Assembly: GCF_000003815.2 (NCBI RefSeq)
Contig: NC_049982.1
Coordinates: 27,857,954-27,921,953, forward strand
DNA from: Branchiostoma floridae
Taxonomy: Eukaryota > Chordata > Leptocardii > Amphioxiformes > Branchiostomatidae
DNA length: 64,000 nt
Reading direction: 5' to 3'
A program made the translations under genes and the position numbers. Shown here piece by piece: positions 1 to 10,360 of the stretch. The notes under the pieces are model-generated. The model saw nothing but the letters and a program-made list of their open reading frames with translations. It made no database searches and was not told where the DNA came from. The stretch's first letter is position 1; every line of letters starts with the position of its first letter.

Positions 1-832
1 TAGGGTAAGGACACTTCTGTCGATACGGACACTACAGGGAGTGTGGACAACACTGGGAGTTATATGGATGGTACACATAGGGTAAGGACACTACTGTCGA
101 TACGGACACTACAGGGAGTGTGGACAACACTGGGAGTATGGATGGTACACATAGGGTAAGGACACTACTGTCGATACGGACACTGCAGGGAGTGTGGACA
201 ACACTGGGAGTATGGATGGTACACATAGGGTAAGGACACTACTGTCGATACGGACACTGCAGGGAGTGTGGACAACACTGGGAGTATGGATGGTACACAT
301 AGGGTAGGGACACTACTGTCGATACGGACACTGCAGGGAGTGTGGACAACACTGGGAGTATGGATGGTACACATAGGGTAGGGACACTACTGTCGATACG
401 GACACTACAGGGAGTGTGGACAACACTGGGAGTATGGATGGTACACATAGGGTAAGGACACTACTGTCGATACGGACACTGCAGGGAGTGTGGACAACAC
501 TGGGAGTATGGATGGTACACATAGGGTAGGGACACTACTGTCGATACGGACACTACTGTGAGTGCGAACAAAACTGGTAGTATGGATGGTCACATAGGGT
601 AGGGGCACTACTGTTGATACGGACACTACAGGGAGTGCGGACAAAACTGGGAGTATGGATGGTACACATAGGGTAGGGACACTACTGTCGATACAGACAC
701 TACTGTGAGTGCGAACAAAACTGGTAGTATGGATGGTACACATAGGGTAAGGACACTACTGTCGATACGGGCACTACAGGGAGTGCGGACTAAACTGGGA
801 GTATGGACACTACATGGGGTAGGGTCACTACT
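1..832. repeat. 74-bp minisatellite array
   Basis: About eleven head-to-tail copies of a 74-bp unit, recognisable by GGACACTACTGTCGATACGG and GGAGTATGGATGGTACACAT. The first copies are nearly identical, while copies after about 540 carry substitutions (for example GTGCGAACAAAACTGG) and small indels, so the right end is the older or less homogenised edge. The array starts before the window. It lies in the intron preceding the LRR exon at 947. The open minus-strand frames across it only reflect the repeat and are not genes. Confidence 0.95.
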
Positions 833-946
833 TTGGGCAAGCTTAACTGATGACATGCTAGATAAATAAAATATCCAGGTTTTGTTTTGAAGCAGAACTT
901 GGATAGAAGCACATCTTGAATACAACATGTGCCTCTGTTTTTCCAG

Positions 947-1090
947 GTCCTGACTGGGCTAGAGTTGAAGTCTGACACATTCGAAACAGCTGACTCGTTC
1001 GCTACCCTTCTCGGGGGAGGAAAGTTCCCAAACCTCTCAGCACTCAGCCTCCCCAACTTTGCCAAGCCACTGGAACCGGCAGACTTCCAG
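947..1090 (+). CDS. LRRC14/PRAME-like leucine-rich-repeat protein, internal exon
   Basis: A 144-bp exon between TTTTTCCAG and GTAGGG, both in phase 0, encoding 48 residues from VLTGLELKSD to LEPADFQ. The spacing of hydrophobic residues (FPNLSALSLPNF) is that of a leucine-rich repeat. It joins in frame to the exon at 2224, giving ...PADFQ-VLGEVLSHLPAL. Earlier exons lie upstream of the window. The role is probably a solenoid protein-interaction module; LRRC14 and PRAME relatives act in ubiquitin ligase or NF-kB contexts, but nothing here proves that. Confidence 0.72.
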
Positions 1091-2223
1091 GTAGGGGAAG
1101 GTTCTTGATCTTACAAAAAGATACAGTTTGTGGTAAAATACACCCCAAGACCAATATGGGAGTCCACGGGACTGTGAAAAATAGCCCATCTTAAATGCTA
1201 ATCCCAGGGTGTACATACCCCTTAAAGTAGTCTGTACTACATGTACGACAGTAAACTAAATCCATGCTAGCACAAAATTTGTAGGGTTTATGGAAAAGGC
1301 TGGGCTGTCTACCTGGGCTGGCTACCTGGGCTGGCTATCAGGTCAGGCTACTCAGATCTATGAAATCCCAATGGTACAAAGGCTGCTACAGCACTAGGTG
1401 CTGTTTGTGCTCAGCAAAGAAGCTGTGTGTGAAGGATCTGTGTTTTAAAGAACTGTATGTGAATGGGCTTTATGTGAAGGGGCAGTGTGTGAAAGAGCTG
1501 TTTGTTATTGTTAACCATCTGTGTTTAAAGGCATGATGTGTCCAGGGGCTTTGTGTGAAGCAGCTGTGTGTGTTACAGTACATAACCCAGAGGTTCTGGT
1601 TCAAATCAGTTCATGTGCCACCAGTCTTGGGCCCTTGGGAAAGGCACATCACCATGATTATCTGGAACTCTCAAAAAATCAATTTACAAATATTGAAAGA
1701 AGGGCAATTCCAGAATCACCATATTGCAAAAAACGGACTTTTACAAACTCCTAACACCACAAAAACCGTTGCAGTGGCAGAGAGGGTAGAGTGTTTGCCT
1801 TGCATTCAGTAGGTTGCGAGTTTGATTCCCGACCGAGTCATACCAAAAACTTTAAAAATTACACATGCTGCTTTCTCTGCTTTAGCACTCAGCATTCGGG
1901 AAAGAGTATGGAAGTTGAACACACCCCACTACCAGTGGACTAGCCCCCTGTTGTAGTGATTTCACAAAGTTGTGTGGTTCAGGGCTACTGAAACGGAGAT
2001 GGGCGCCGCCCTTATGTGCCATCAAGCGCGGGAAGGTACTTTGACTTTGACTTTGAACACCTCCAAACTTGATGCACAGAGGAGTTACGAAATGATTGTC
2101 CATCTTTTTTAAAAATTTTCTTTGCTTCAATAGACAGTCTTATTACTTTATCAGAATCATTGCATTGCATTTCAAAAAAAGTTCAAAAATCATAAAATCA
2201 AAAACCCTTCGCCCCTATTCCAG
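1091..2223 (+). other. intron of the LRR gene
   Basis: A phase-0 intron with GTAGGG donor and ATTCCAG acceptor. It holds a degenerate run built on AGCTGTGTGTGAA-like units at about 1415-1580 and a tRNA-derived SINE at about 1765-2058. No other exon was seen. Confidence 0.7.
1765..2058 (+). mobile_element. tRNA-derived SINE, copy 1
   Basis: The head is tRNA-like: a box A-like stretch (AGTGGCAGAGAGGGTAGAGT) and a box B-like GAGTTTGATTCCCG. A body follows that contains AGCACTCAGCATTCGGGAAA, CACTACCAGTGGACTAGCCC and GGGCTACTGAAACGGAGA. The 3' end is a short (TTTGAC)n tail. The copy at 43252-43540 has the same order of blocks, which proves a dispersed family. Amphioxus or family naming would need a repeat library. 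Confidence 0.8.
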
Positions 2224-2850
2224 GTGCTGGGAGAAGTCCTGTCCCACCTGCCGGCACTACGTAGGCTGAACCTGAACGGTCTGCGGGTGATGGGGCAGCT
2301 GCGGCAGCTACTACAAAACATGCCGGGACACCTGGAGCACCTGAACGTCTCCCACTGCAGACTCGTTTCAATAGATGTTCTGTTCTTGTACGAATCCCGA
2401 CATGCTGACACCCTGCGAGAACTCAGCATATGTGGTATGTCAAGATTTAACCACCTGTGCCTTTTGGTGAGAGGAGTGGCACCACAGATTGAATGGCTGG
2501 ACTTGAGCGGTTGTCCGGAGTGCTTCGAAGAAGACTTTCTTAGCCGGATGAGATTCATTCTGCGATCCCCTTTCTCCAAACTCAGGTTCCTCAACTTCAC
2601 AGGGAATTTGATTTCTAATTTTAACCCAGCCATTTCTGTCTGTCTGTTTTTTGCAGGATCTGATAGGATACGTTCTCTAGCCACCCTGCACCTGGATGCT
2701 ATGCATTTAAATGAATCATTTGCGGAACTAGCACGTGCAAAGTTAGGTAACGTTAATGGCAAAAACAGGCCTAAGAAAGTACAAGCTCAGTACGATCCAG
2801 ACACGGGTTTAACCGTCTTGAAAGTCCTTTGGATGGACACAGCCATGTAG
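2224..2850 (+). CDS. LRRC14/PRAME-like leucine-rich-repeat protein, terminal exon
   Basis: The exon follows ATTCCAG and runs 208 codons to TAG at 2848-2850. Visible repeats include LPALRRLNLNGLRV, LEHLNVSHCRL, LRELSICGM, IEWLDLSGCPE, LRFLNFTGN and LATLHLDAMHL. The block GQLRQLLQNMPGHLEHLNVS, then a stretch ending ADTLRELSICG, has the layout I associate with LRRC14/PRAME proteins. So does the short tail ending KVLWMDTAM after the last repeat. The GTG at 2224 is not a start; it is the first codon after the acceptor. The N-terminal part of the protein is outside the window. The family call is moderate; that it is an LRR protein is firm. I saw no clear AATAAA just after the stop. Confidence 0.78.
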   Translation: MLGEVLSHLPALRRLNLNGLRVMGQLRQLLQNMPGHLEHLNVSHCRLVSIDVLFLYESRHADTLRELSICGMSRFNHLCLLVRGVAPQIEWLDLSGCPECFEEDFLSRMRFILRSPFSKLRFLNFTGNLISNFNPAISVCLFFAGSDRIRSLATLHLDAMHLNESFAELARAKLGNVNGKNRPKKVQAQYDPDTGLTVLKVLWMDTAM

Positions 2851-3082
2851 GCTTGTTCTTGGTTAAATTTGGTTCCTTGTTTGGCATTGCATTCAGGATT
2901 CACTTTTTTTTCATCCCTTGTTGTGACAAGCCTTTTAACTGAAGAATTATCATTTACATGATGGTTGTGAGTGTGATAGACTAGAGGTGTATAACTCTAA
3001 CAATGTAAAATATGATTTTTGAGGAAAAGGATATGTCAACTATTAGGCTCTCCAAACAACGGGGGTTTCAATAATCACAAAG

Positions 3083-3282
3083 TCACCTTTGTCCATGGGG
3101 AAACCTATATCCGTTGCTTTTAAAAGAGGGTGTTTAGCGATATGAAATTGATAGAGGGTGTTTTGAAACTGCAATATTTTGAAATTATTACAGTTTGAAG
3201 CCACTGTTGGTATATCAACTTGATATCCCTTAATACCCAGTTTTAAAAACAAAGGATATGTGACCCCACGGATAAAGGTGAA
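3083..3282. mobile_element. MITE, CCTTTATCCG family, copy 1
   Basis: Imperfect terminal inverted repeats: left CACCTTTGTCCATGGGGAAA, right ending CCACGGATAAAGGTGAAC. Inside the left end is ACCTATATCCGTTGC, mirrored by AACAAAGGATATGTGACC. A second copy with the same ends and the inner TGATATCCCTTAA-type block sits at 8626-8813. No coding capacity; presumably moved by a transposase encoded elsewhere. Confidence 0.7.
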
Positions 3283-3975
3283 CTACATGTAATGTTACAT
3301 TCCATTCTTATTTAGCTGTGTGTGATGTTGGAGAGTTTTGTTGGTCACATTAATCAGCGGCAGAGTAAAGAAAGCAGCACATTTGGAAATTCAGCTAATG
3401 TGTTCTCTTCACTCAGTTTGACGAATGTGATGGCTGATGCTGATTGTTGCCATTCGTAGAGGGATGCTCTAAGGAATCACATATGGCAACATTATAAGGA
3501 ATATTTCTTGCTGGACTATGCCAAATTGCCTTGTGGAATTCACAAATTGGCAGAATTTATGGCCTGAAATTGTGATTTTTTTTTTCAATGTAGCATGCAA
3601 ACTTTATCATAAAAAAAACTACACCTTGATGCCAAAGTTGGGCCAAAAATCATAACTGCCATCTTCCTATGTTTTATAGACGCACGTTGTAATGGTATAG
3701 GTGATGTCAAAAACTGAAATGCTCGTATTGTGTTGCCTTGGACTGACATTACCAGATGTTCTTCTGACGTGAAGCGAGTCGTAGAAGAGATCACCTCTAG
3801 CTGTCAGAAACAATTTCCTGTGTTTCATGTAGTGGTAAAAATAATCGTCTGTTGATGTCACAGTCTCTTTTATAAATGTTTTTTTTTCTCCTATTGAGGA
3901 AAGAGCTTATCTTCTACATCTGTTGGATGTGACAGAACATGATAAGCAGCTCTAGTCAACCATGCTGAAAAGTAC
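3283..3975. other. intergenic, no feature recognised
   Basis: AT-rich sequence. I see no splice-flanked coding block, RNA gene or clear repeat boundary. The same is true of 2851-3082, which is the 3' flank of the LRR gene. Confidence 0.5.
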
Positions 3976-4363
3976 CAGGGCTCTAAATTCATTTTTGGGA
4001 TTAGGTGCACCGGTGCACCCAGCTTGAAAAATTGGGTGCACCAAAAAATTTTTGGGTGCACTACTTAAGTTCAAGTAATAACCTAATAATAAAACTTAGT
4101 TACAAGCTATCAAATTCTTAAACAAGTACCATGACAGACATTTTTATTATCTTTCTAACACTTAGATGTCAAGGATATGATGTATACTAGTATACTTATC
4201 TTTACATACATAAGCCTATGAAAATATTTTTACATATATCTTTACATACATAAGCCTATGAAAATATTTGGGTGCAGCCTGTGCACCCAGAGAAAAAAAT
4301 TGGGTGCACAGTTCCAATTTTGGGTGCACCTGGGTGCACAAGCACCCAGCATTTCGAGCCCTG
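3976..4363. mobile_element. inverted-repeat element with GGGTGCA arms
   Basis: The element starts CAGGGCTCTAAATTC and ends CATTTCGAGCCCTG, and is flanked on both sides by the direct repeat AGTAC (3971-3975 and 4364-4368). The arms carry many copies of GGGTGCAC/GTGCACCC. The centre has a tandem duplication built on CTTTACATACATAAGCCTAT (about 4200-4270). The CAGGGCTC end resembles hAT-type termini, but the flanking repeat is 5 bp rather than the usual 8, so superfamily is unassigned. Confidence 0.75.
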
Positions 4364-4854
4364 AGTACAAACAGTTTGATTTGTAGGAAAGAAATGAAGC
4401 TTTTGGCTGGAGTTGGTTGGACGGCCGACCAGGTTTGATCTTAGGTACGAGTTCCTAGTACGTAGTAATGCAAGGTCACATTTCTAATGCCAGGGTCCTG
4501 TTTGTAAACAGCCCCTTCTAACAGTTTTTTTACAGACTGTTTCTCTTTTTTGGGTGTGACACCTATAAGTAGCCCATGGGACACCCTGCGGCTACCATGC
4601 TATTTTCGGGCACGACGGGGCTCCATTTTTTTCAAACTCGAAATATACAGAAATCGTGCCTTGCTTTTTTGTCCTTTTTATGTGTTTTGCTGTTTTTATA
4701 TACTTTTTGTTTCATCAAACTACCTGACTGGGCATCAGTTTGGAAATGGTACCCTAACATTTGAGATGTCCACCAGGGCTTTGGATGGGCCCTTGTGGAA
4801 TGGGTAAGCATTGTCATGGCTGTATCCAGTTCACCTTCTAGTCCTGCTTCTTAA
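4364..4854. other. intergenic, no feature recognised
   Basis: Short open frames on both strands here lack motifs and splice context, and I treat them as chance. No RNA gene or repeat boundary seen. Confidence 0.5.
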
Positions 4855-5295
4855 GGCCACACCAATTTAATTTCTTGGTTCACGGATTTTTTCATGAAAA
4901 ATTTGGAGCGATAGGGCGAAATAAAAATAAAAATTGTAAAATGGTTCGGGTAAAGGTAAGGGCTAATCCAAAACATAAAGAATAAAAAGTTTTCAGCTTG
5001 AAAAAAGTAGAAAAACACTATTACTGTACAATAACAGTACCTGGTCATTGAAAATTACAAAAGTAGTGTCAATTTTTATGTTTGTCCCATTCATCATGAA
5101 TAAAAAATATAGCTGCAATAATAATACCCACATTTTAAGGAGCTTATAATATAAAGGCCGATTTGCTACACCAGAAAGTTGGTGAATGGTTTCATTAATG
5201 GTGAAAATTTGCTGAGTGGTAATTTTTTTTTATTTCATTTTCCAAAAAATAGGAGCGAGCGAATCCGTGAACCAATCAATTAAATTGGTATGGCC
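4855..5295. mobile_element. PIF/Harbinger-type MITE, GGCCACACC family, copy 1
   Basis: Terminal inverted repeats of about 36 bp, beginning GGCCACACCAATTTAATTTC and ending TTAAATTGGTATGGCC. The 3-bp target duplication TAA lies at 4852-4854 and 5296-5298. The inner sequence shares long blocks (AGGGCGAAATAAAAATAAAA, GTTTTCAGCTTGAAAAAAGT) with copy 2 at 19253-19607. This copy has an extra internal stretch of about 80 bp near 5035-5130. The TWA-type duplication and GG...CC ends are known hallmarks of PIF/Harbinger; no transposase is present. Confidence 0.85.
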
Positions 5296-6480
5296 TAAGT
5301 CATATAAAAATATAATCTTCACGGGCTTCAAGTATACAGTTCTTCATGTATATTTATTAATAAGTAGATGTAGCATAGATATAATTTCCCTTTTTTAACG
5401 TATCCATATATTTTGTTTTCATTCTTAAATGTTTAAAAAAACTGTTCATCACTATAGACCTATTTTTGCCTTCTTCGTCTTCCTGTTTCTAAGGTTATAT
5501 AAAAATGTACTCTTCACGACCTTCAAGTATTCAGTTCGTAATGCATTAATTATTAACATAGACTTAGAATAGGATATTATTAATCCCTTATAACGCATCC
5601 ATATATTTCATTTTCATTCTTTATTTGTTAATAAAACCATACTGTATACCACGACATACTGTATGCCACTGTCTTACTTTGCAATTAGATTTTGGGCATG
5701 ATCTTGCAATAAAGTTATCATTATCATAATGATTATTATTGTTAAAGCTTCTAGACTAGGAGTTCATCATCGCTGCTTGTACACAGTAATTTCAGAGTCA
5801 CTTGATGAATAACAACAAGAAAAAGGAAGTGCTTGATACCACTTAAACCACATATCATCTCAATGTTGGTTACTTATATATAATTAGAACTTCGGCTATA
5901 CAAAGCTGGTGACAATAATTGGCACTTAGGCTACAGTACAACACCCATGTAGATGATATATGTACAATGTAGTATAGTCTGATTTGGACTATTATCCTTG
6001 ATTTTATTTTATTTTATTTTTGCACTTTAAAAAATGATACATACAGAAAATTATAGAATACAACAGAACGTGCAAGGGGGGAGAAAAAAGCCATGTGGCT
6101 TATACAAACTCCCCCCCCCGTCAAAATTTACAAATCATTATACAATTAAATGGTCATGAAGATTATACATCGAACAATAATAAACCAAGTGAAAATAATA
6201 TAACTCAGTGATCATCACAACGTTACAATTAATCTTAACATCAAAAACTGAAATTAGACAAAACTAAACATGATCTACAGATCATAAAGAAATTAGTCAA
6301 AATCATACAATTAATCATGCTAGCAAAACCAAATGAAAGCAAATACAGAAAACCAAAACGATGGGTGCAAACAAATTAATAGTAATTGCAATGCATCATT
6401 TCTAGACCTACTAGCACTGCATACTAGTAATTGCAATGTATCATTTCTAGACCTACAATGTACATCTACAAAGCTTTGCT
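5296..6480. other. intergenic with possible LINE 3' tail
   Basis: Near 5690-5740 the text TTGCAATAAAGTTATCATTA followed by ATT-rich sequence resembles the 3' end of a non-LTR element. There is a C-run at about 6110-6118. Two short direct copies of GTAATTGCAATG(C/T)ATCATTTCTAG lie at 6381 and 6427. No gene seen. Confidence 0.4.
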
Positions 6481-6745
6481 TGGGTACAATTCTCTGAAGT
6501 GATAGATATATACAAAACCTCAACAGTAACTGTACATCATGATGTAATTCTCTCAGGAGATAAATATATACAAAACCTCAACAGTAACTGTACATCATGA
6601 TAACTGTACATCATGATGTGATTCTCTCAGGCGATAAATATATACAAAACCTCAATATTAAGTGTACACCATGATGTCATTCTTTCAGGCGATAAATATA
6701 TACAAAACCTCAACAGTAACTGTACATCATGATCAACATCAGCGA
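6480..6745. repeat. ~60-bp tandem repeat, about four copies
   Basis: Units contain GATAAATATATACAAAACCT, then CAACAGTAACTGTACATCAT, then a CTCTCAGG-like stretch, repeated from about 6480 to 6745. One unit has an extra internal TAACTGTACATCATGA. Confidence 0.85.
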
Positions 6746-8625
6746 ATTTTGAAATCATCTTCACTCAATTCAAACGATATCTCTACAGTTCTAGGAGTGT
6801 TGTTGATCCCACCCTGTTCATTAGTGAGTGCTGAGAAAGTTTCCCGATGTTGGTTTCAATAAATATATACATGTAACGTTACTTGGCTTCCAAAGGTGTG
6901 GCTTCCAAAGGTGTAAATGGCCTGACAGTACTTACAGACTGAATACCGACTGGAAACTTTAAAGACAAGCTGTCAGACAGAGGCGTAACGTTTGGTAGTA
7001 CTAAGGCCGGCAAAACATCGCTAAGCCGGACCATATGGTTACCAAGCTATAAGGTCGTCATTTGAATCTGATAAAGGCTTCAGTACGGTATAGAACGCAT
7101 TCTAGTACTTATCTAATGTTAAAAGCTAGGCACAATCTACTCCTTACTGGCTACGTCATATGAGTTGTAATTGTACGATCGTTGTACGATGGCAAGCCTA
7201 GTACTGCAATCTTCTGATATAGTCGTGAGTGTACACGTGTCGTACAAAACTAAGTTACATTGTTATAGAAAAGGTTGTCTTTTATGTAGATACTTGTCGC
7301 TGTTTGGTTCTGAGACAGCCTGACTGAAAATTCTGCTACTTTGAAAATTTAAGGAAATTCAATTTTATTGTGAAAGTCAAAATGCTGGAGTTAAGCCACA
7401 TTATTCAAAAAATTTAAGGGTTACATTTTGTGACAATGAAGACACTGAAATGAGTGTGATTGACCAGGTAAACAAAGTTTCACACGTTTTCAAATCAATT
7501 TGATTTGCAGTCGACTTCAAAATATCAAACAAGAAACGTTTTACGTACATTTTTTTTCGTTTGTGTTTATAAATGGTTTCATTTATTTAGTTCATGATCA
7601 TGCATGCCATGATGATGATAATTATCCCTTTTGGATTTTTTTCCAACTGGTTATCATAATGCAAAAGACTTGCATTATACAATCATGTAGATGTAATTAA
7701 ACCTTACGACAGGAAACGAGATAATATATTTTGGGACCTTTGACCTAACTTCCTGTCAGCGTCCCTGACGTGTATAAAGCATGTGTGATTCAGTCTACCC
7801 TTGGGAGGGGGGGAGGTGCATTTTGACATCAAAGACGACAACAGCTTCCTGTCAGAGTCATTTTTTACCTTTACCACCCGAATTCACTTCCTTCCACTGT
7901 ACTATATTCATATTACTACGGGTGCATAAGCAAACAAACACACCGAAAAACAAAACCTCCATATACACAGAGGTAACAATCAGCAACTGTGATTTCCAAG
8001 AAGGAGTTTTAAATCTCATCTTTTCCCAAATAGCATTTGAGAAGATTATCAAAATCCATGTCAAAATCCTTTTCGATATAGCATTTGCGTCAGACATCTC
8101 CATCCCAATAATGCGGTATTACAAAATGATTTTAAACTTGTCCTCGTTAAAGCTCTGTAAGGTCACCATCTGTTCGTTCTGTGAGTTTTACCGCTAAAAA
8201 CGTAAATCACTGTTAGTCTTTTAATGCGCACCACCATATGGTAGTCGGCGATTTTCGATTATGACGATCGGTTACAGGTTCGGTTAATTCCGTTAAATTG
8301 AGTTACTATGTTATGTGTCTGTCTGCATGTATAACTGCTGTGATTTAAAAATGCTGGCCATGTACATGTCATGTTTGATTCATATTTTGTTGTTGTTGTT
8401 AAGACAGAATTGCCTCCAAACTTTGCTATGTCTGTTTAACGTTTCCAAATGGTAAAAGAAATGTGAATCATGAAGTTAGTGTAAGGAAGCTATACATCTA
8501 AGGCATGATATCCCTACAAATCTCGTTCAAAGAAACTCCTTCCTTATCTACGTCTCTCTCGCATGCAATTTCCTATTTCACCAAACCGCCGGTAACTCTA
8601 TCCCCCTCTAAAGTAACGTTAGATT
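6746..8625. other. intergenic, diverged dispersed repeat only
   Basis: No supported gene. The segment 7730-7960 (CTAACTTCCTGTCAGCGTCC ... TTACCTTTACCACCCGAATT) resembles 22490-22640 (CTAACTCTCTGTCAGCGTTC ... GTTACCACCATTCACTTACT), so it is probably an old dispersed repeat. The 138-codon plus frame at 7781-8197 has no recognisable domain and overlaps this repeat, so I do not call it. Confidence 0.45.
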
Positions 8626-8813
8626 ACATTTATCTGCAGGGTAACCTATATCCGTTGCTTTCGTAAACGGGTCTTTGGGGATATCAAGTCCACAGACGAT
8701 AGTTTCAATCGAACATATATTACAACTTGGAACAACCGTCCTTCGACTTAATATCCCTTAACGCCGTGTTGGTAAACACAACGGATATAAGTTACCCTGC
8801 GGATAAAGGTGAA
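8626..8813. mobile_element. MITE, CCTTTATCCG family, copy 2
   Basis: Inverted ends of about 35 bp: left TTTATCTGCAGGGTAACCTA followed by TATCCGTTG; right ending CAACGGATATAAGTTACCCT followed by GCGGATAAAGGTGAAC. It shares its structure with 3083-3282. No coding capacity. Confidence 0.8.
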
Positions 8814-9934
8814 CTTGTGTTATAATTATTTAACCGTTGAGAGCCACCACAGAAAATCTGGCAACCGTAGATTCACAGTGACATCCTGACTATATCCTTG
8901 ACATTATAAAAATGTCCAGTACAATTTATCGAGTTATTTCTGACATCCGGTGTCACATCGATTTCTCCCCTCCCTTGATTTCATCCCCATGATTGAGGTT
9001 GGGAGCGAAATCACGGCGGGTGGCAAATTTGCTTTGACACCTGTGCGCCAAGCTTGCTACCATTTGACGCGAATCACACGTCTGGAAAGAAAACCTACGG
9101 ACATTGTGTGACACCGAGCGGTGTTTATCATTGATTTTCTTTCCTCTGGCGTTTCAGGGCGTAAGGCACGATACATGCCATTCATCTTTAATGTATCAAC
9201 TGTCTTTTTCTTTTGCTATCTTCATCTGATTTCTTCTAAAAGTGTGACAAAATACCTGTCCAGGGCGTGCCTTGCTTTCGTTTTCGTTTAAAAGCTAAAT
9301 GACTTGCATCCACCTTGACTAGAAGATGACTTTGGCCAATAGTCAGGAACGGTTATTTTTTTTTCACATCTTATCACAAGTCGCCTTATGTATGATGTCT
9401 GACCATGCAGATGTTATTACTTTCAGTATCTCTGCGTGAGAAATCAAATTATGATCGCTTTGTGTTGCTTCAATAGTCCAGTATTTGAATGGAACAACAT
9501 GTTTCGGATTTAAGGCTATGCTATTTAAGATTTTTGTGTGGGGTACTATTTTTAAAAATAAAAGCACCATAGGAAAAGACCTGTAAACAGATGTCAGCCA
9601 ATCAGAGAACTGCCTAAAACTTGCCTGTAAGTAAAGCTTGTGTTTTCTGTGATTCTGTATTCGTTTAGCGGGTAAACAACTGCCATTGGGCGTAACACAC
9701 AAGCTTCTGTATCTCTTCATTTAGCCGGTACAATGCGCCGGCTTCTGTTTCTGTATACAAAAGTATCTGTATATCCGGCATAACCACCATTTAGCTTTTG
9801 CATCTGTCTCTGTACAGCTGGTATAATATTGTCAACCCTTAACTCAGGAGCTACTAGAATTTAACTCAAAGCAGTCTTTACAAATGTTGATGGTTTTCAT
9901 AAGCGGCTGCCTAATAGTATATAAAGAAACACAT
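8814..9934. other. 3' flank of the GPCR gene
   Basis: Contains the presumed 3' UTR side of the minus-strand GPCR. The stretch 9660-9800 (TTTAGCCGGTACAATGCGCC ... TTCTGTATAC) matches, in reverse orientation, the short tandem GGCGGTTATACCGGCTATAT at 30180-30310. That makes it another small dispersed repeat. No gene seen. Confidence 0.45.
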
Positions 9935-10360
9935 CTAAAAGGGTGTGGACATCACTTTTCTCAACACGAGTTTGTGCTCTGGCGGTTTCTGTTGGGACTG
10001 CAGCACCAGCATCAGGTCGGTCATCTGCAGCGTGTCCTTCCGGGACTGGCTGCTCTTGATGGTAGAGTTTCTGGCGGCAGTGAAGCGGGTGGTGGAAATC
10101 GTGGAGGCGGCGCGCTTGCGTCCTCGCCCGCTAAGCGTACGGACCAGGGCGCTACGGAACTTGGAGGAGACGAGCGTGTAGAGGACGGGGTTGAGGGTTG
10201 AGTTGAGGTACACAAGGGTGCGGATGAACACCACGAACGATCCCACCAGTTCGGCGTCGATGTTTTCGTTGGTGGTGAGGAGTAGCCAGGTCTGGAGAAC
10301 GCGGTGTGGAGTCAGACAGACGAAAAACAGCGCCACCACTGAGATCAGCATGTGCACCAC
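9935..10360 (-). CDS. GPCR exon 4 (TM6, TM7, C-tail)
   Basis: The acceptor is CTTTGTCAG, and the stop is TAG at 9937-9935. It codes TM6 (HMLISVVALFFVCLTPHRVL), TM7 with NPVLY and a Ser/Thr- and Arg-rich tail ending VMSTPF. The tail has many phosphorylatable residues (AASTISTTRFTAARNSTIKS), as expected for arrestin regulation. Confidence 0.9.
   Translation of the reverse strand: MVHMLISVVALFFVCLTPHRVLQTWLLLTTNENIDAELVGSFVVFIRTLVYLNSTLNPVLYTLVSSKFRSALVRTLSGRGRKRAASTISTTRFTAARNSTIKSSQSRKDTLQMTDLMLVLQSQQKPPEHKLVLRKVMSTPF

Noticed and set aside
32-743. Long minus-strand frames in the 74-bp array
   Set aside because: They arise because stop codons are absent from a repeated unit; the protein is the repeat read through, with no start context.
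7781-8197. 138-codon plus frame
   Set aside because: Overlaps a diverged dispersed repeat; no domain, no splice signals, AT-rich codons typical of chance frames.
9360-9720. 118-codon minus frame downstream of the GPCR
   Set aside because: No motif and beyond the GPCR stop; likely 3' flank chance frame.
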